From positions 1 to 64,000 of the forward strand of contig JADGDR010000004.1 in assembly GCA_016744795.1 (NCBI GenBank): a stretch of 64,000 bases of DNA, read 5' to 3'. The DNA comes from Sulfurospirillum sp. (GTDB lineage: Bacteria; Campylobacterota; Campylobacteria; Campylobacterales; Sulfurospirillaceae). Shown here piece by piece: positions 37,482 through 46,629 of the stretch; within the stretch, counting starts at the first letter, position 1, and each line of letters begins with the position of its first letter. The notes under the pieces are model-generated. The model saw nothing but the letters and a program-made list of their open reading frames with translations. It did no database searches and was not told the DNA's origin. Position numbers and translations under genes: made by a program.

Positions 37482-37925
37482 GTGGAGAACTCATCTTCAT
37501 CGCTATTAGCAATCAAAATTGATTTTGCACAATCACATATTTTTTTTCCAACTATTATTGTTTGGACTTTGGTAATTCTATTTGCATTAATTTTAATTTT
37601 TTATGGGATACCTTATTTGCGTTCATATTTAAGTGGTGAGCGTACTTTAAATTTATCACTTGAACATATAGATAAAATTAGATTACTCGGCACTTTAATT
37701 GTAACAGTCCTATATTTTATCTTAATGGATGAAGTAGGAACTTTTTTCCCAAATATGGGATATGGTTTCTTATTTGTCTCTATACCATTTATTTTTTTAA
37801 TTTCTATTCTTTATGTACATGATATCAATCGTAAAAAATTAATAACTATTACACTGAATGCTATTATCGCTCCTAGTTTGGCATGGTTTTTGTTAGCAAA
37901 AATGTTTAGTATAACACTACCATGA
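37482..37925 (+). CDS. TctB-family small transporter subunit
   Basis: A 147-residue membrane protein with four hydrophobic segments, the usual shape of TctB, the small subunit of tripartite tricarboxylate transporters. Sequence conservation in this subunit is low, so assignment depends on size, topology and its place between TctC and TctA. The start is GTG with AAGGAA six bases before. A long first cytosolic or periplasmic segment precedes the first helix. Confidence 0.75.
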   Translation: MENSSSSLLAIKIDFAQSHIFFPTIIVWTLVILFALILIFYGIPYLRSYLSGERTLNLSLEHIDKIRLLGTLIVTVLYFILMDEVGTFFPNMGYGFLFVSIPFIFLISILYVHDINRKKLITITLNAIIAPSLAWFLLAKMFSITLP

Positions 37926-37968
37926 CTCATATTTATATAAACTATTTTAAAAGTTAGAAAGGCGTTTT

Positions 37969-39477
37969 ATGGAGTTTCTTACTGATCTTTCAATGATGTA
38001 TTTTTTACTAATTCCTATTGGCGTAATTATTGGTATCTTTTTTGGTGCCATTCCAGGGATGACAGCAACAATGGCTGTTGCGGTATGTTTACCGTTAACT
38101 TATTCACTAAACCTTAATGAAGGTTTAGCACTATTGCTTGGACTTTATGTTGGAGGTATTTCTGGTGGGTTAGTCCCTGCTATATTACTAAATATCCCAG
38201 GGACTCCTTCATCTATAACTACAACATTTGATGGTTATCCTATGACGCAAAATAATCAAGGAGCAATAGCTTTAAAAACTGCTATTACTGCTTCACTATT
38301 TGGAGGAATTTTGAGTGCTGTAATTTTGTTTTTATTTGCACCTATCTTAGCAGATGTTGCTATTAAGTTTTCATATATTGAGAAATTTTTGATTATATTC
38401 TTAGCTTTAACAGTTATTGCTTCACTATCCACAAACCTTTTAGCAGGTATTTTTAGTGGTGTTTTAGGTGTACTTATAAGTTTAATTGGTGTGTATAGCA
38501 TTGATGTAGGTGGAAATGGTGAATTTCGTTTCGTCCCAGGAATTCTTGAATATTATTTAGAAACTGGATTTTCTTTGTTACCTGTACTTATTGGTCTTTT
38601 TGGATTGGGAGCAATCTTAAAAGAGGCTGAAAAGGGAACTAAAGAAGAGGATACTTCTCAAAAGGTTAATTTATCAAATCAACAGAAGTTTTCAATGAAA
38701 ATATTCAAAGGGCAATTCACTAACCTAACAAGATCTGGACTTATTGGTACTTTTGTTGGTATGTTACCTGGTGTTGGCGGTAGTGCGGCTTCAGTATTAT
38801 CTTATACACAAGCTAAAAACTTTTCAAAAGAACCAAAAAAGTTTGGTACAGGTGCTCCTCAAGGGGTTATAGCTTCAGAGGCAGCTAACAATGGTTTAAC
38901 TGGTGGTGCCTTAATTCCACTATTATCACTTGGTATCCCAGGAGACAGTACAACAGCAGTTTTAATTGGTGCATTTACACTGCAAGGTATTCAAGTTGGA
39001 CCACTGTTTATTGGTGAAAATCTTGGTACATGGAATACAATGATATTAGGTTTACTACTTGCAAATATTGTAATGTTTATAACTATGTTTTACGCAATTA
39101 AATATATTGCCAAAGTAGTTACAGTTCCTAAATATATTTTATATCCCATTATTATTATGATGTGTGTTGTTGGATCTTACGCTATTAACTATGGAAATAT
39201 GTTTGATGTTTGGACTTTATTAATTTTTGGTATTTTTGCTTATTTAGGTGGAAAAATTGGAATTGAAATGGCACCTTTTATTATAGGATTTATTCTAGGT
39301 AAGTCTGCAGAAATTTATTTTGTTAAAGCGTTAGAGTCATTTGGAACATTTGAAATATTTTTTACAAAAAGTCCAATTGCAATGTTCTTATGGGTATTAA
39401 TTATTATATCAGTTGGCTACTCAATTTATTCTGCCCTAAAAGGAAAAAAAATTAAAAAAGCTATAGAGAATAAATAG
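37969..39477 (+). CDS. TctA-family large transporter subunit
   Basis: A 502-residue permease with about twelve hydrophobic segments and both TctA motifs: GAIPGMTATMAVAVCLPLTY near residue 25 and LPGVGGSAASVLSYTQAK near 265, plus PGDSTTAVLIGAF. It carries the substrate with H+ or Na+. The stop codon TAG is part of an inverted repeat described next. Confidence 0.93.
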   Translation: MEFLTDLSMMYFLLIPIGVIIGIFFGAIPGMTATMAVAVCLPLTYSLNLNEGLALLLGLYVGGISGGLVPAILLNIPGTPSSITTTFDGYPMTQNNQGAIALKTAITASLFGGILSAVILFLFAPILADVAIKFSYIEKFLIIFLALTVIASLSTNLLAGIFSGVLGVLISLIGVYSIDVGGNGEFRFVPGILEYYLETGFSLLPVLIGLFGLGAILKEAEKGTKEEDTSQKVNLSNQQKFSMKIFKGQFTNLTRSGLIGTFVGMLPGVGGSAASVLSYTQAKNFSKEPKKFGTGAPQGVIASEAANNGLTGGALIPLLSLGIPGDSTTAVLIGAFTLQGIQVGPLFIGENLGTWNTMILGLLLANIVMFITMFYAIKYIAKVVTVPKYILYPIIIMMCVVGSYAINYGNMFDVWTLLIFGIFAYLGGKIGIEMAPFIIGFILGKSAEIYFVKALESFGTFEIFFTKSPIAMFLWVLIIISVGYSIYSALKGKKIKKAIENK

Positions 39478-39560
39478 CAGGTAAATTTTCATAATGATTC
39501 AGTCTACTAATGACAAGCATTGTTTAATTTTACCTGCTAACAGCAAGTTAGCATATTCTT
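39475..39560 (+). terminator. terminator with competing long-range stem after the transporter operon
   Basis: TGCTAAC (39535-39541) and GTTAGCA (39547-39553) form a hairpin followed by TATTCTTTAT, a terminator-like shape. A second pairing, TAGCAGGTAAA (39475-39485, starting with the tctA stop) with TTTACCTGCTA (39529-39539), shares bases 39535-39539 and cannot coexist with it. This could be attenuation between the transporter operon and the regulator gene, or simply a compound terminator. Confidence 0.5.
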
Positions 39561-39586
39561 TATAATCAAAATGAAGTAGTTATAAG

Positions 39587-39599
39587 TATCAATTTGATA
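39587..39599. promoter_or_regulatory. palindrome upstream of the GntR-family gene, candidate autoregulatory site
   Basis: TATCAATTTGATA is a perfect 13-bp palindrome 40 bases before the gntR start. Half-site TTGATAT also occurs at 36286-36292, between garK and the transporter genes, so the two may be bound by the same regulator. Confidence 0.4.
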
Positions 39600-39639
39600 T
39601 AATAATATGCTAAATTAATACTTATTGGAGAATAGAACG

Positions 39640-40296
39640 ATGATTACTGCTACAGAAAAAGCATATAATGAAATTTTAAGAAGAATTTTAATCTTAGAGT
39701 TACCACCTGGTATATATATTTCAAGAAACGAGATAGCAGAGCAGTTAAACATTAGTAAAACACCAATTAGAGAAGCACTACAACATTTAGAACAAGATGG
39801 ATTGGTTAAGATTTTTCCTCAATCTAAAACTTTAGTTACAAAAATAGATATAAATAAAATTAAAAGAACAAATTTTTTGAGAATTGCAATTGAAGCTGAA
39901 GTTGTTAGAGAAATGATTTTAAATTATGATGATGAAGCTATTATGGAACTAGGAAAAACATTAAAAAAACAAGAAGAAATATTAGATGATATAACAAGAC
40001 TTGAAGAATTTAATGAATTAGACAGAGCATTTCATAACATAATGTTCAAAGCAGTAGGACAAGAAGAATTAAACGATTTATTAAAATCAAAAATGGGACA
40101 TAAAATAAGAGCAAGAAGATTAGAATTACCAAGAAAAGGAAAAGCAAGAGAGATTTATGATGATCACAAAGCAGTTTATGAAGCTATAAAAGAAAAGAAT
40201 CTAAGACAAGCAGATAAATATATTCGAAAACATTTAACAGGAACTGTTTCAAAAATTGAAGATATAAAAAAAGAGAAACCTTATTTCTTTGATTAA
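39640..40296 (+). CDS. GntR-family (FCD) transcriptional regulator of the glucarate island
   Basis: A 218-residue regulator: winged helix-turn-helix in residues about 10-70 (ISRNEIAEQLNISKTPIREALQHLEQDGLV) and an FCD ligand domain in residues about 75-205 with metal-binding type His in the FHNIMFKA and DHKAVYEAI segments. It follows the transporter genes and probably senses a sugar acid. ATG 39640 is chosen over TTG 39625 because GGAG lies nine bases upstream. Confidence 0.88.
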   Translation: MITATEKAYNEILRRILILELPPGIYISRNEIAEQLNISKTPIREALQHLEQDGLVKIFPQSKTLVTKIDINKIKRTNFLRIAIEAEVVREMILNYDDEAIMELGKTLKKQEEILDDITRLEEFNELDRAFHNIMFKAVGQEELNDLLKSKMGHKIRARRLELPRKGKAREIYDDHKAVYEAIKEKNLRQADKYIRKHLTGTVSKIEDIKKEKPYFFD

Positions 40297-40406
40297 ATTT
40301 ACTCTAATATTATAGGAAATTGCTTAAAATTTCCTTATTATACAAATTCAAGTTTCCTCATTTTCATTATTCTAGATTTTAACTTTTATTTTGCTATTAT
40401 TGTTGT

Positions 40407-41801
40407 ATGAACTCTTATAAAAAATATGCTTTAGTAGCAGTACTTTTTTTCTTTATAGGATATAGTTTCCAAGCAAAATATATTGACATAATTGGGAAAT
40501 ATGTTCTTCCCTTTTCTAAGCTTCAACAAGTAAAAGATAAAAAATATTTAAGTGCTATTGTGACAAACTCTCCTATAGTATATTATTATGGACATGATGA
40601 AGATACAGGCTTTGAGTATGACCTCTTAAAAGCATATGCAAAAGATATTGGCGTAGAGTTAAAGATAACAGTAGTTGGTACAATATCAGAAGCTTTAGCG
40701 CTTAGTAGAGATGGAGTAGGAGACATAACTTCTGCTGCAATAACAAAGAATGACCAGAGGATAAAAAAGTATATTTTTGGACCATCATATTATCAGGTTC
40801 AGCAGCAGATGATTTGTAATAGAAATTTATACAAAAATGGTAATTTTCCTAGTTCTTTAGACGATTTGTCTGGTCTTAAAATAATTATAGGAAAAGATAC
40901 AAGTTATGAAAGTAGCATGTATGAAGCTAAGCAAAATGATAACAATTTATCTTATGAGGTGAACGAAGAGTATTCAACAGGACAACTTTTGGAAATGGTA
41001 TCGAAGCAGCAGATTGATTGTACTGTGGCAGATTCAAATATTTTTTCAATCAATCAAAGATATTATCCTAGTCTAGCTTTTGCATTTTCATTTGGTGAGC
41101 GTGAATCTTTAGCTTGGGTTATGAGAGAAGATAGCAAAACATTAAAAAACGATATGTACAGATGGCTCAATAGATTTATCCAATCAGGTGAGATGGCAAA
41201 ACTAAAAGATAAATATTATGGACATATCAATATATTTAACTACTACAATACCGTTGTTTTTCATAAACGGATTAAATCAAGACTTCCAAAATATAAAAAA
41301 TATTTTCAAGAAGCAGGAAAACAAAATGGAATATCTTGGATATATTTAGCGGCACAATCATATCAAGAATCGCATTGGAATCCAAGAGCAAAGAGTAATA
41401 CAGGGGTAAGAGGTATGATGATGTTAACTCTTCCAACTGCAAAAAGTATGGGTGTGAAAAGTCGAATAGACGCCAAACAAAGCATATACGGTGGAGCGAA
41501 ATATCTTGCTAAGATGATAAAAAATGTTTCTACGGATGTTGAAGGTAAAAATGAGAGAATGAAGTTTGCACTTGCTGCGTATAACATAGGTATGGGGCAT
41601 GTACAAGACGCACAAGTTTTGGCACAAAGACAGTATAAAGACCCAAGTTCTTGGTTAGATGTTAGAACAGTTTTACCACTTTTAACTCAAAAAAAATACT
41701 ATAAAACATTAAAATATGGATATGCAAGAGGACGTGAGCCAGTTCATTATGTTGATGGTATTAGCGAATATGTACAGATATTAGAACAGGTAATGAAATA
41801 A
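40407..41801 (+). CDS. MltF-like membrane-bound lytic transglycosylase
   Basis: A 464-residue protein with an N-terminal membrane anchor (residues about 6-22), a solute-binding-protein domain of family 3 (about 50-275) and a transglycosylase domain (about 305-450) whose catalytic Glu is in SYQESHWNPRAKSNTGVRG. LAAYNIGMGHVQDA is also conserved. MltF enzymes cleave peptidoglycan glycan strands to 1,6-anhydro products and are regulated through the binding domain. It ends four bases from the converging kinase gene, without a visible terminator. Confidence 0.92.
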   Translation: MNSYKKYALVAVLFFFIGYSFQAKYIDIIGKYVLPFSKLQQVKDKKYLSAIVTNSPIVYYYGHDEDTGFEYDLLKAYAKDIGVELKITVVGTISEALALSRDGVGDITSAAITKNDQRIKKYIFGPSYYQVQQQMICNRNLYKNGNFPSSLDDLSGLKIIIGKDTSYESSMYEAKQNDNNLSYEVNEEYSTGQLLEMVSKQQIDCTVADSNIFSINQRYYPSLAFAFSFGERESLAWVMREDSKTLKNDMYRWLNRFIQSGEMAKLKDKYYGHINIFNYYNTVVFHKRIKSRLPKYKKYFQEAGKQNGISWIYLAAQSYQESHWNPRAKSNTGVRGMMMLTLPTAKSMGVKSRIDAKQSIYGGAKYLAKMIKNVSTDVEGKNERMKFALAAYNIGMGHVQDAQVLAQRQYKDPSSWLDVRTVLPLLTQKKYYKTLKYGYARGREPVHYVDGISEYVQILEQVMK

Positions 41802-41804
41802 AAT

Positions 41805-42443
41805 TTAATTAAGCAATTTTTTCATATATTTTAATTTCTCTTTGTGATGATTCTGTTTTTTAAACCACTTTATACAGATATTGAGATATATTGTTTTAAA
41901 CGAAGAGATTTCTTTTGTGTTTACTTTAAAGCGGTTTTTAAAGTATGTGTTTAAAAAAACTTTCTGCTGGTATTTGTTTAAACTAAACTCAATTATAATT
42001 GTTGCTAAATCAAAATAGCGGTCATCAAGACGAGCATATTCCCAGTCTATTAGTTTGATACTATTTGAAAATATAAAGTTTTTAGGGTTCAAATCGTGAT
42101 GACATAAAACATAATCTTTTTTATAATTAAAGAGTTTTTTGTCTATTTTTATTTGGTGCAGTTTTTTTAGAAGTAAAGCTATATTATTTATATCTTTTAT
42201 TTTTAGTTTGTATTTATGCTTACCTTTTAAAAATTCACAAATCATAATGGAATTTTCTTCATCTAAGAAAATAGGTTTTGCGCCAATATCTTTTTTGTAA
42301 GCTTCTTCAGCCACTTCGAATTCAAATTTTCTGTTTACATGTAAAGATTTAAATACCTTTATAAGGTAGCTGTTTTTAGAGGTTTTGAGTAAGTAGTTAG
42401 TATTAGAAAAACCTTGCTTTTGAAGTAGCGTTAAACTTGGCAA
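41805..42443 (-). CDS. APH/choline-kinase-family kinase in the thiamine operon, probable thiamine kinase
   Basis: A 212-residue kinase with VLCHHDLNPKNFIF (catalytic HxDxxxxN) and KLIDWEYARLDDRYFDLA (metal-binding Asp). It is the fourth gene of an operon with thiBPQ. E. coli ThiK belongs to the same family, so phosphorylation of imported thiamine is a reasonable inference, not shown by the sequence alone. The start is TTG, overlapping thiQ by 13 bases. Confidence 0.7.
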   Translation of the reverse strand: MPSLTLLQKQGFSNTNYLLKTSKNSYLIKVFKSLHVNRKFEFEVAEEAYKKDIGAKPIFLDEENSIMICEFLKGKHKYKLKIKDINNIALLLKKLHQIKIDKKLFNYKKDYVLCHHDLNPKNFIFSNSIKLIDWEYARLDDRYFDLATIIIEFSLNKYQQKVFLNTYFKNRFKVNTKEISSFKTIYLNICIKWFKKQNHHKEKLKYMKKLLN

Positions 42444-43066
42444 AGTTTTCCATTTTCTACTTTATATACTCTATTTGCTATAAGTTTACAATCGTTGAGA
42501 TCATGAGTTACCATGATGGTAGACAGCTCTCTTTTTTTGGAAATCTTTTTTACTAAATCTAGCATTTTTACTCTAGTTTGTAAATCTAATCCTGTAAAAG
42601 GTTCATCTAAAAGTAAAATAGGTTTATTTCTTATAAGTGAACGAGCAAGAGCTACTCTTTGGCTTTGCCCTCCTGAAAGAGATGATGCTAATTTGTCTTC
42701 AAATCCTTCTAATCCTACCTCTTTTAAAATATCTTTTGCATTTTGTAGTTCATCTTTTTGGGGATTTAAAGAGGTGCTTATGCCAAGAAGAACATTTTTA
42801 ATTACTGAGAGATGTTCAAAAGTATTGTATTTTTGAAAGAGTATTGTTAACGGTCTATCTTCGGTATTTAATGAGCTAATTTGTCTATTTTCAAAGTCTA
42901 TACTACCACTTTGTGGTGTTAAAAATCCAGCTATTAAATCAAGTAGAGTAGATTTTCCACTTCCACTTTCTCCTATAATCCCAATAATTTCATTTTTCTT
43001 TACATGTAAAGAAAAATTATAAAGTGTTTTATCGTAACTATAAGTTAAATTATCTATGACGAGCAT
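42431..43066 (-). CDS. thiQ: thiamine ABC transporter ATPase
   Basis: A 211-residue ABC ATPase: Walker A IGESGSGKSTLLDLIAG near residue 33, signature SLSGGQSQRVALARSL near 130 and Walker B PILLLDEPFTGLD. Length and the short FE-type insertion fit ThiQ. It energises thiamine import through ThiP. It overlaps thiP by 17 bases on one side and the kinase gene on the other. Confidence 0.88.
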   Translation of the reverse strand: MLVIDNLTYSYDKTLYNFSLHVKKNEIIGIIGESGSGKSTLLDLIAGFLTPQSGSIDFENRQISSLNTEDRPLTILFQKYNTFEHLSVIKNVLLGISTSLNPQKDELQNAKDILKEVGLEGFEDKLASSLSGGQSQRVALARSLIRNKPILLLDEPFTGLDLQTRVKMLDLVKKISKKRELSTIMVTHDLNDCKLIANRVYKVENGKLCQV

Positions 43067-44681
43067 TTTTAAAAACCTTTGGTAAAAATATAAAAATACT
43101 AAGTGTTAAAACAAGAAGTATTAAAGCTACTCCCGCTCCATCTTTTGTTTGGTATGAACCCATAAGTTGGTACAGATACCATGGAAGCGTTGTTATTTCG
43201 TTACTTCCAAAAAGAGCAATTACACCTAAATCTCCAAGTGAAAGACAAAAAGAGAGTGCAAAAACATAAGAAATAGATGATTTCATATATGGCCACTCAC
43301 AATATAACCATCGTTTGCTTCCTCTTAGATTTAAAGCAAAAGCGAGTTTATCATATCTTTGTGCTATTTTTAGCATAGGAGAGTAAAGAATAGATATAGC
43401 AAAGGGTAAAGACATTAATACATTTGCACATAAAACTGCTAGCATAGCCCAAAATAGCAATGGAATTTGAGAATTTAATGAAAACATAAAAAATCCTAAT
43501 CCTAATATCAAAGATGGAATTGCTAAATATATGTTACCAGAAAAGGAAATGACTAAGTTGATTAAATTTCTAAATTTTGATTTTTTGATTCTATGATTAA
43601 TATTAAAGTTTCTTCTTGCATCACTAATTAAAAGAGCAAATAAAACGGACAATATACTTGAAACTGTGGCAATAGCTAAACTTGTAAACAATGATTTTAT
43701 AAATATCTCATCACTTATAATTCTTTTGAAATCAGCGCCTAAACCATCGATAAAAATTGATATTAATGGAAGAATAAAAAGTATTGTTGAAAAGAAAATA
43801 ATAAAAACTTGAAAATATTGTAATTTTTTTGGTTCATTCCAAGGTATTTTTGTTCCACTAGTTTTGATATTTGTTGCAGCAGCTTGAAAATTAGCCGAAA
43901 GAAATACTAAAACCATGGTTATAAGCAATTGAATTAGAGCTAATTTTAGAGCTAAAGGTATATTAAAATCAAGTTTTACAGCTTCATAGATAGCTACTTC
44001 TAAAGTGTTATATGAAGGAGATCCCCCAAGAGTTAAAACAATAGCAAAAGAAGTAAAGCATAGCAAAAATACAGTCGAAGAAATACTTTTTAGTGAGAGT
44101 TTTATGGCAGGAAATTCTATGAGCCAAAATCTATTAAATACAGAAAAATTTAAACTCTTAGCTAGTTTGTATCTCTCTTTGGGAATAGATTCAAAGACAT
44201 GAAGCAGACTTCTAGCTACAAAAGAGGCATTTAGATAAACATGAGCAATTAAGATGCCACTAAGCCCATAAACAAAACTTCCAAATGAGTAGTCAAAAAG
44301 GTACAAAAGGACTCTATTTATCCAGCCATTTTGTCCTAAAACTGAGATGATTCCAAAGACAACTATAAGAGTGGGAAGAACAAGAGAAGAAGAGAGAAGA
44401 GCCACAAGAAAATCACGACCACGAAATGTACTTTGATGGGCTAATGACCAAGCTAAAACGGTTCCTATTAGCATGGCTAAAATTGTAGATAAAAAAGCTT
44501 GAAAAATGGTAAATTTTATCAGTCCTATGATTCTATTTGTTATAAAAGCAGAAGATGAAGCATCATGATTTGAATTTAAAAATAGTATATAAAATATACC
44601 AAATGCCAAAAAAAGAATAGCTAAGGAGATAACACTTCCAGGTAATATGGATAGACGAAATCTCCAAATATTTTTTATCAT
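43050..44681 (-). CDS. thiP: thiamine ABC transporter permease
   Basis: A 543-residue permease with about twelve hydrophobic segments in two halves, each with a binding-protein-dependent transport loop (LVALLSSSLVLPTLIVVFGI region and YDKLAFALNLRGSKRWLYCEWP). The fused double-permease layout is the one seen in ThiP. It overlaps thiB by four bases (ATGA). Assignment depends mostly on strong recognition of ThiB and ThiQ next to it. Confidence 0.86.
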   Translation of the reverse strand: MIKNIWRFRLSILPGSVISLAILFLAFGIFYILFLNSNHDASSSAFITNRIIGLIKFTIFQAFLSTILAMLIGTVLAWSLAHQSTFRGRDFLVALLSSSLVLPTLIVVFGIISVLGQNGWINRVLLYLFDYSFGSFVYGLSGILIAHVYLNASFVARSLLHVFESIPKERYKLAKSLNFSVFNRFWLIEFPAIKLSLKSISSTVFLLCFTSFAIVLTLGGSPSYNTLEVAIYEAVKLDFNIPLALKLALIQLLITMVLVFLSANFQAAATNIKTSGTKIPWNEPKKLQYFQVFIIFFSTILFILPLISIFIDGLGADFKRIISDEIFIKSLFTSLAIATVSSILSVLFALLISDARRNFNINHRIKKSKFRNLINLVISFSGNIYLAIPSLILGLGFFMFSLNSQIPLLFWAMLAVLCANVLMSLPFAISILYSPMLKIAQRYDKLAFALNLRGSKRWLYCEWPYMKSSISYVFALSFCLSLGDLGVIALFGSNEITTLPWYLYQLMGSYQTKDGAGVALILLVLTLSIFIFLPKVFKNARHR

Positions 44682-45682
44682 TTTTTAATTGAATTTAACC
44701 ATTCGTTTAGATATTCTTTTCTATGTTTTTGTATAGTTTCATCATCAATAAGAAGCATTTTTGAAGGTACATGTAAAGAGTAAAATCCTTTAGGTAGACC
44801 ATTCTTGGTTTTCATTACAGGGTATGACCAATTTGTAGTTGGGATTATATTTGCAAAAGCCTCACTAATCGTGAATTCTAAAAATTCTTTTGCAAGTTTT
44901 TTATGTTGGGATGATTTTAATATAGCTGAAACTTCAATTTGACCATAATGTCCCTCTTTAAAATCTGCTGTTTTATAATTGGTTTTATTCTCAGCTATGA
45001 TGTGATAAGCAGGAGAAGTTGTATAAGAAAGAACCATATCAGCTTCACCTTTTAAAAACAGTCCATAAGCTTCTGACCAACCTTTGGTTATAGTTAATAT
45101 ATATGGAGATAGTTTTTTCCAATACTCACTTGCTTTTTCCTCATATATTTTTTTAATCCAGAGCATAAGCCCTAACCCTGGTGTTGATGATCTTGGGTCT
45201 TGAATGATGATTTTAAAATCTTTTGGCATTGCTATAAGTTCCTCAAAAGAGTTTGGAACTTTTTTTGTTTTGTCTGAGTCATAAACAAAGGCAAAGTAGC
45301 CATAATCATATGGTAAGAATTCTTTATCATTCCATGATATAGGCAAGTCAAGCTTTGAAGTATCTATATGGTGTTGCATAAAAAGACCAGTTTTTTTCGC
45401 TATATTTGCTGAACTTTTGTCTAATCCTAAAAGTATATCTGCTTTTGTGTTAGCACCTTCAAGTTGAATTTTTCTTAGAGCTCCTATGGCACTTGAAGTG
45501 GAAACAAACTCTAAATTACAACCACATACTTTTTCAAAAGCTTTTTTTACTTTGGGTGCAGGACCCCACGAAGCTGTGAATGAATCATATGCATATACAA
45601 CTAAAGTTGGCTTATTTGTTTGTGCTGGAAGAAGTGTTGTTAAAAATAGTATATAAAAACCGTATTTAAGTAATTTGTTCAC
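44678..45682 (-). CDS. thiB: thiamine-binding periplasmic protein
   Basis: A 334-residue exported protein. It closely follows E. coli ThiB: LVVYAYDSFTASWGPAPKVK, CGCNLEFVS, ADILLGLDKS, DYGYFAFVYD, QDPRSSTPGLGLMLW, TKGWSEAYGLFLKGEADMV and LSYTTSPAYH. It captures thiamine, TMP or TPP for ThiPQ. Signal peptide: residues 1-20. No TPP riboswitch is recognised upstream (45683-45856), which is unusual for the family and discussed in the findings. Confidence 0.94.
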   Translation of the reverse strand: MNKLLKYGFYILFLTTLLPAQTNKPTLVVYAYDSFTASWGPAPKVKKAFEKVCGCNLEFVSTSSAIGALRKIQLEGANTKADILLGLDKSSANIAKKTGLFMQHHIDTSKLDLPISWNDKEFLPYDYGYFAFVYDSDKTKKVPNSFEELIAMPKDFKIIIQDPRSSTPGLGLMLWIKKIYEEKASEYWKKLSPYILTITKGWSEAYGLFLKGEADMVLSYTTSPAYHIIAENKTNYKTADFKEGHYGQIEVSAILKSSQHKKLAKEFLEFTISEAFANIIPTTNWSYPVMKTKNGLPKGFYSLHVPSKMLLIDDETIQKHRKEYLNEWLNSIKK

Positions 45683-45856
45683 AAAAGTGTCCTTGTTCTT
45701 GAAAAGTGTTTATTAATTATTGCCATCTATTGCTTGATAACTATAATCTCTAATTTTACCATAATCAGAAGTATAGCTAATTTCAATAGGATAACAGAAT
45801 CTACATTCTTTTAAAATATTATTTTGGTACAATAGTAAATAAAAAGGAGTGTAGAA

Positions 45857-46381
45857 GTGCCCATTTTGAGACAAATATATTATATGGTAGGATTTACTAT
45901 AATTTTATCTGGCTGTAGTCAAAGTTACATGCAAAAAACCGCTGCTATTTCTACAAAACAAGTTCCAATTGTAAAAAAAGAGATAGAAATAATAACAAAA
46001 AAACCTAAAATTGAAAAAAATGAGATAAAAATAGTAACAAAAAAACCTAAAATTAAAAAATTAAAATATAAATATTGCAATAAACATAAAAAAATTATGA
46101 TTTATGCTTCTAAATATATTGAAAAAGAATTTTATGAAGGATACTTTTTAAAAAAAGATATTATTGGTGCTAAAGCTCAACTTTTTTTAATTAAAAATAA
46201 ATCTTTAACTCCTTTTGCAAAAAATATTAATGAAGCAGAAGATTCTTATACTTTACAATACAAATTAGCAAAAAAGAATAAATGTAATTTAAATAAATTC
46301 AAATTATCGCCTATTTCAAAAGTTAGAAATAGCATTAAAATTTTAGAAAAAAATCATAAAAATATTAAAGGTAAAAAATGA
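45857..46381 (+). CDS. lysine-rich lipoprotein with a tandem repeat
   Basis: A 174-residue protein of unknown function. Lipobox IILSGC puts the lipid Cys at residue 20. Residues 42-69 are two 14-residue repeats (EI(E/K)I(I/V)TKKPKI), encoded by a 42-base tandem repeat at 45980-46063. The rest is strongly basic. Start is GTG with AAAGGAG seven bases upstream. It overlaps the next gene by four bases and forms an operon with a small exported protein and a two-component system. Confidence 0.65.
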   Translation: MPILRQIYYMVGFTIILSGCSQSYMQKTAAISTKQVPIVKKEIEIITKKPKIEKNEIKIVTKKPKIKKLKYKYCNKHKKIMIYASKYIEKEFYEGYFLKKDIIGAKAQLFLIKNKSLTPFAKNINEAEDSYTLQYKLAKKNKCNLNKFKLSPISKVRNSIKILEKNHKNIKGKK

Positions 46382-46629
46382 TATTTCGTAAATATTTAAT
46401 AATCTTTTTTGTAGCAACAGTCATGTTTGCCCAAATGAATGAAGTAGATAATTTGCTAGAAAAAGTTAATCAAGCTCCTACTTCTAAACAGAAGAAAGAA
46501 CTCATTGAAAAATTAAAACAAAAACTAGCTATAACTAATAAAAAAGCACGTGAAGTATCAGATGCTATCATAAAAGCAAAACAAAAAATTCCTATTAGAA
46601 TTTATAACGATACAAAATTTGATAAATGA
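46378..46629 (+). CDS. small exported helical protein next to a two-component system
   Basis: An 83-residue protein: signal peptide ending FAQMNEV, then an amphipathic helical region with VDNLLEKVNQ and KELIEKLKQKL. It is a relative of the protein encoded at 48362-48604, which has the same helical pattern (TLVDKINH, SQLIEKLNADI). It overlaps the response regulator start (ATGA). It may be a target or periplasmic partner of the system, which is inference. Confidence 0.65.
   Translation: MIFRKYLIIFFVATVMFAQMNEVDNLLEKVNQAPTSKQKKELIEKLKQKLAITNKKAREVSDAIIKAKQKIPIRIYNDTKFDK

Noticed and set aside
45683-45856. Possible TPP riboswitch in front of thiB
   Set aside because: Expected CTGAGA and the second conserved box are not present in either orientation; only AT-rich sequence is seen.
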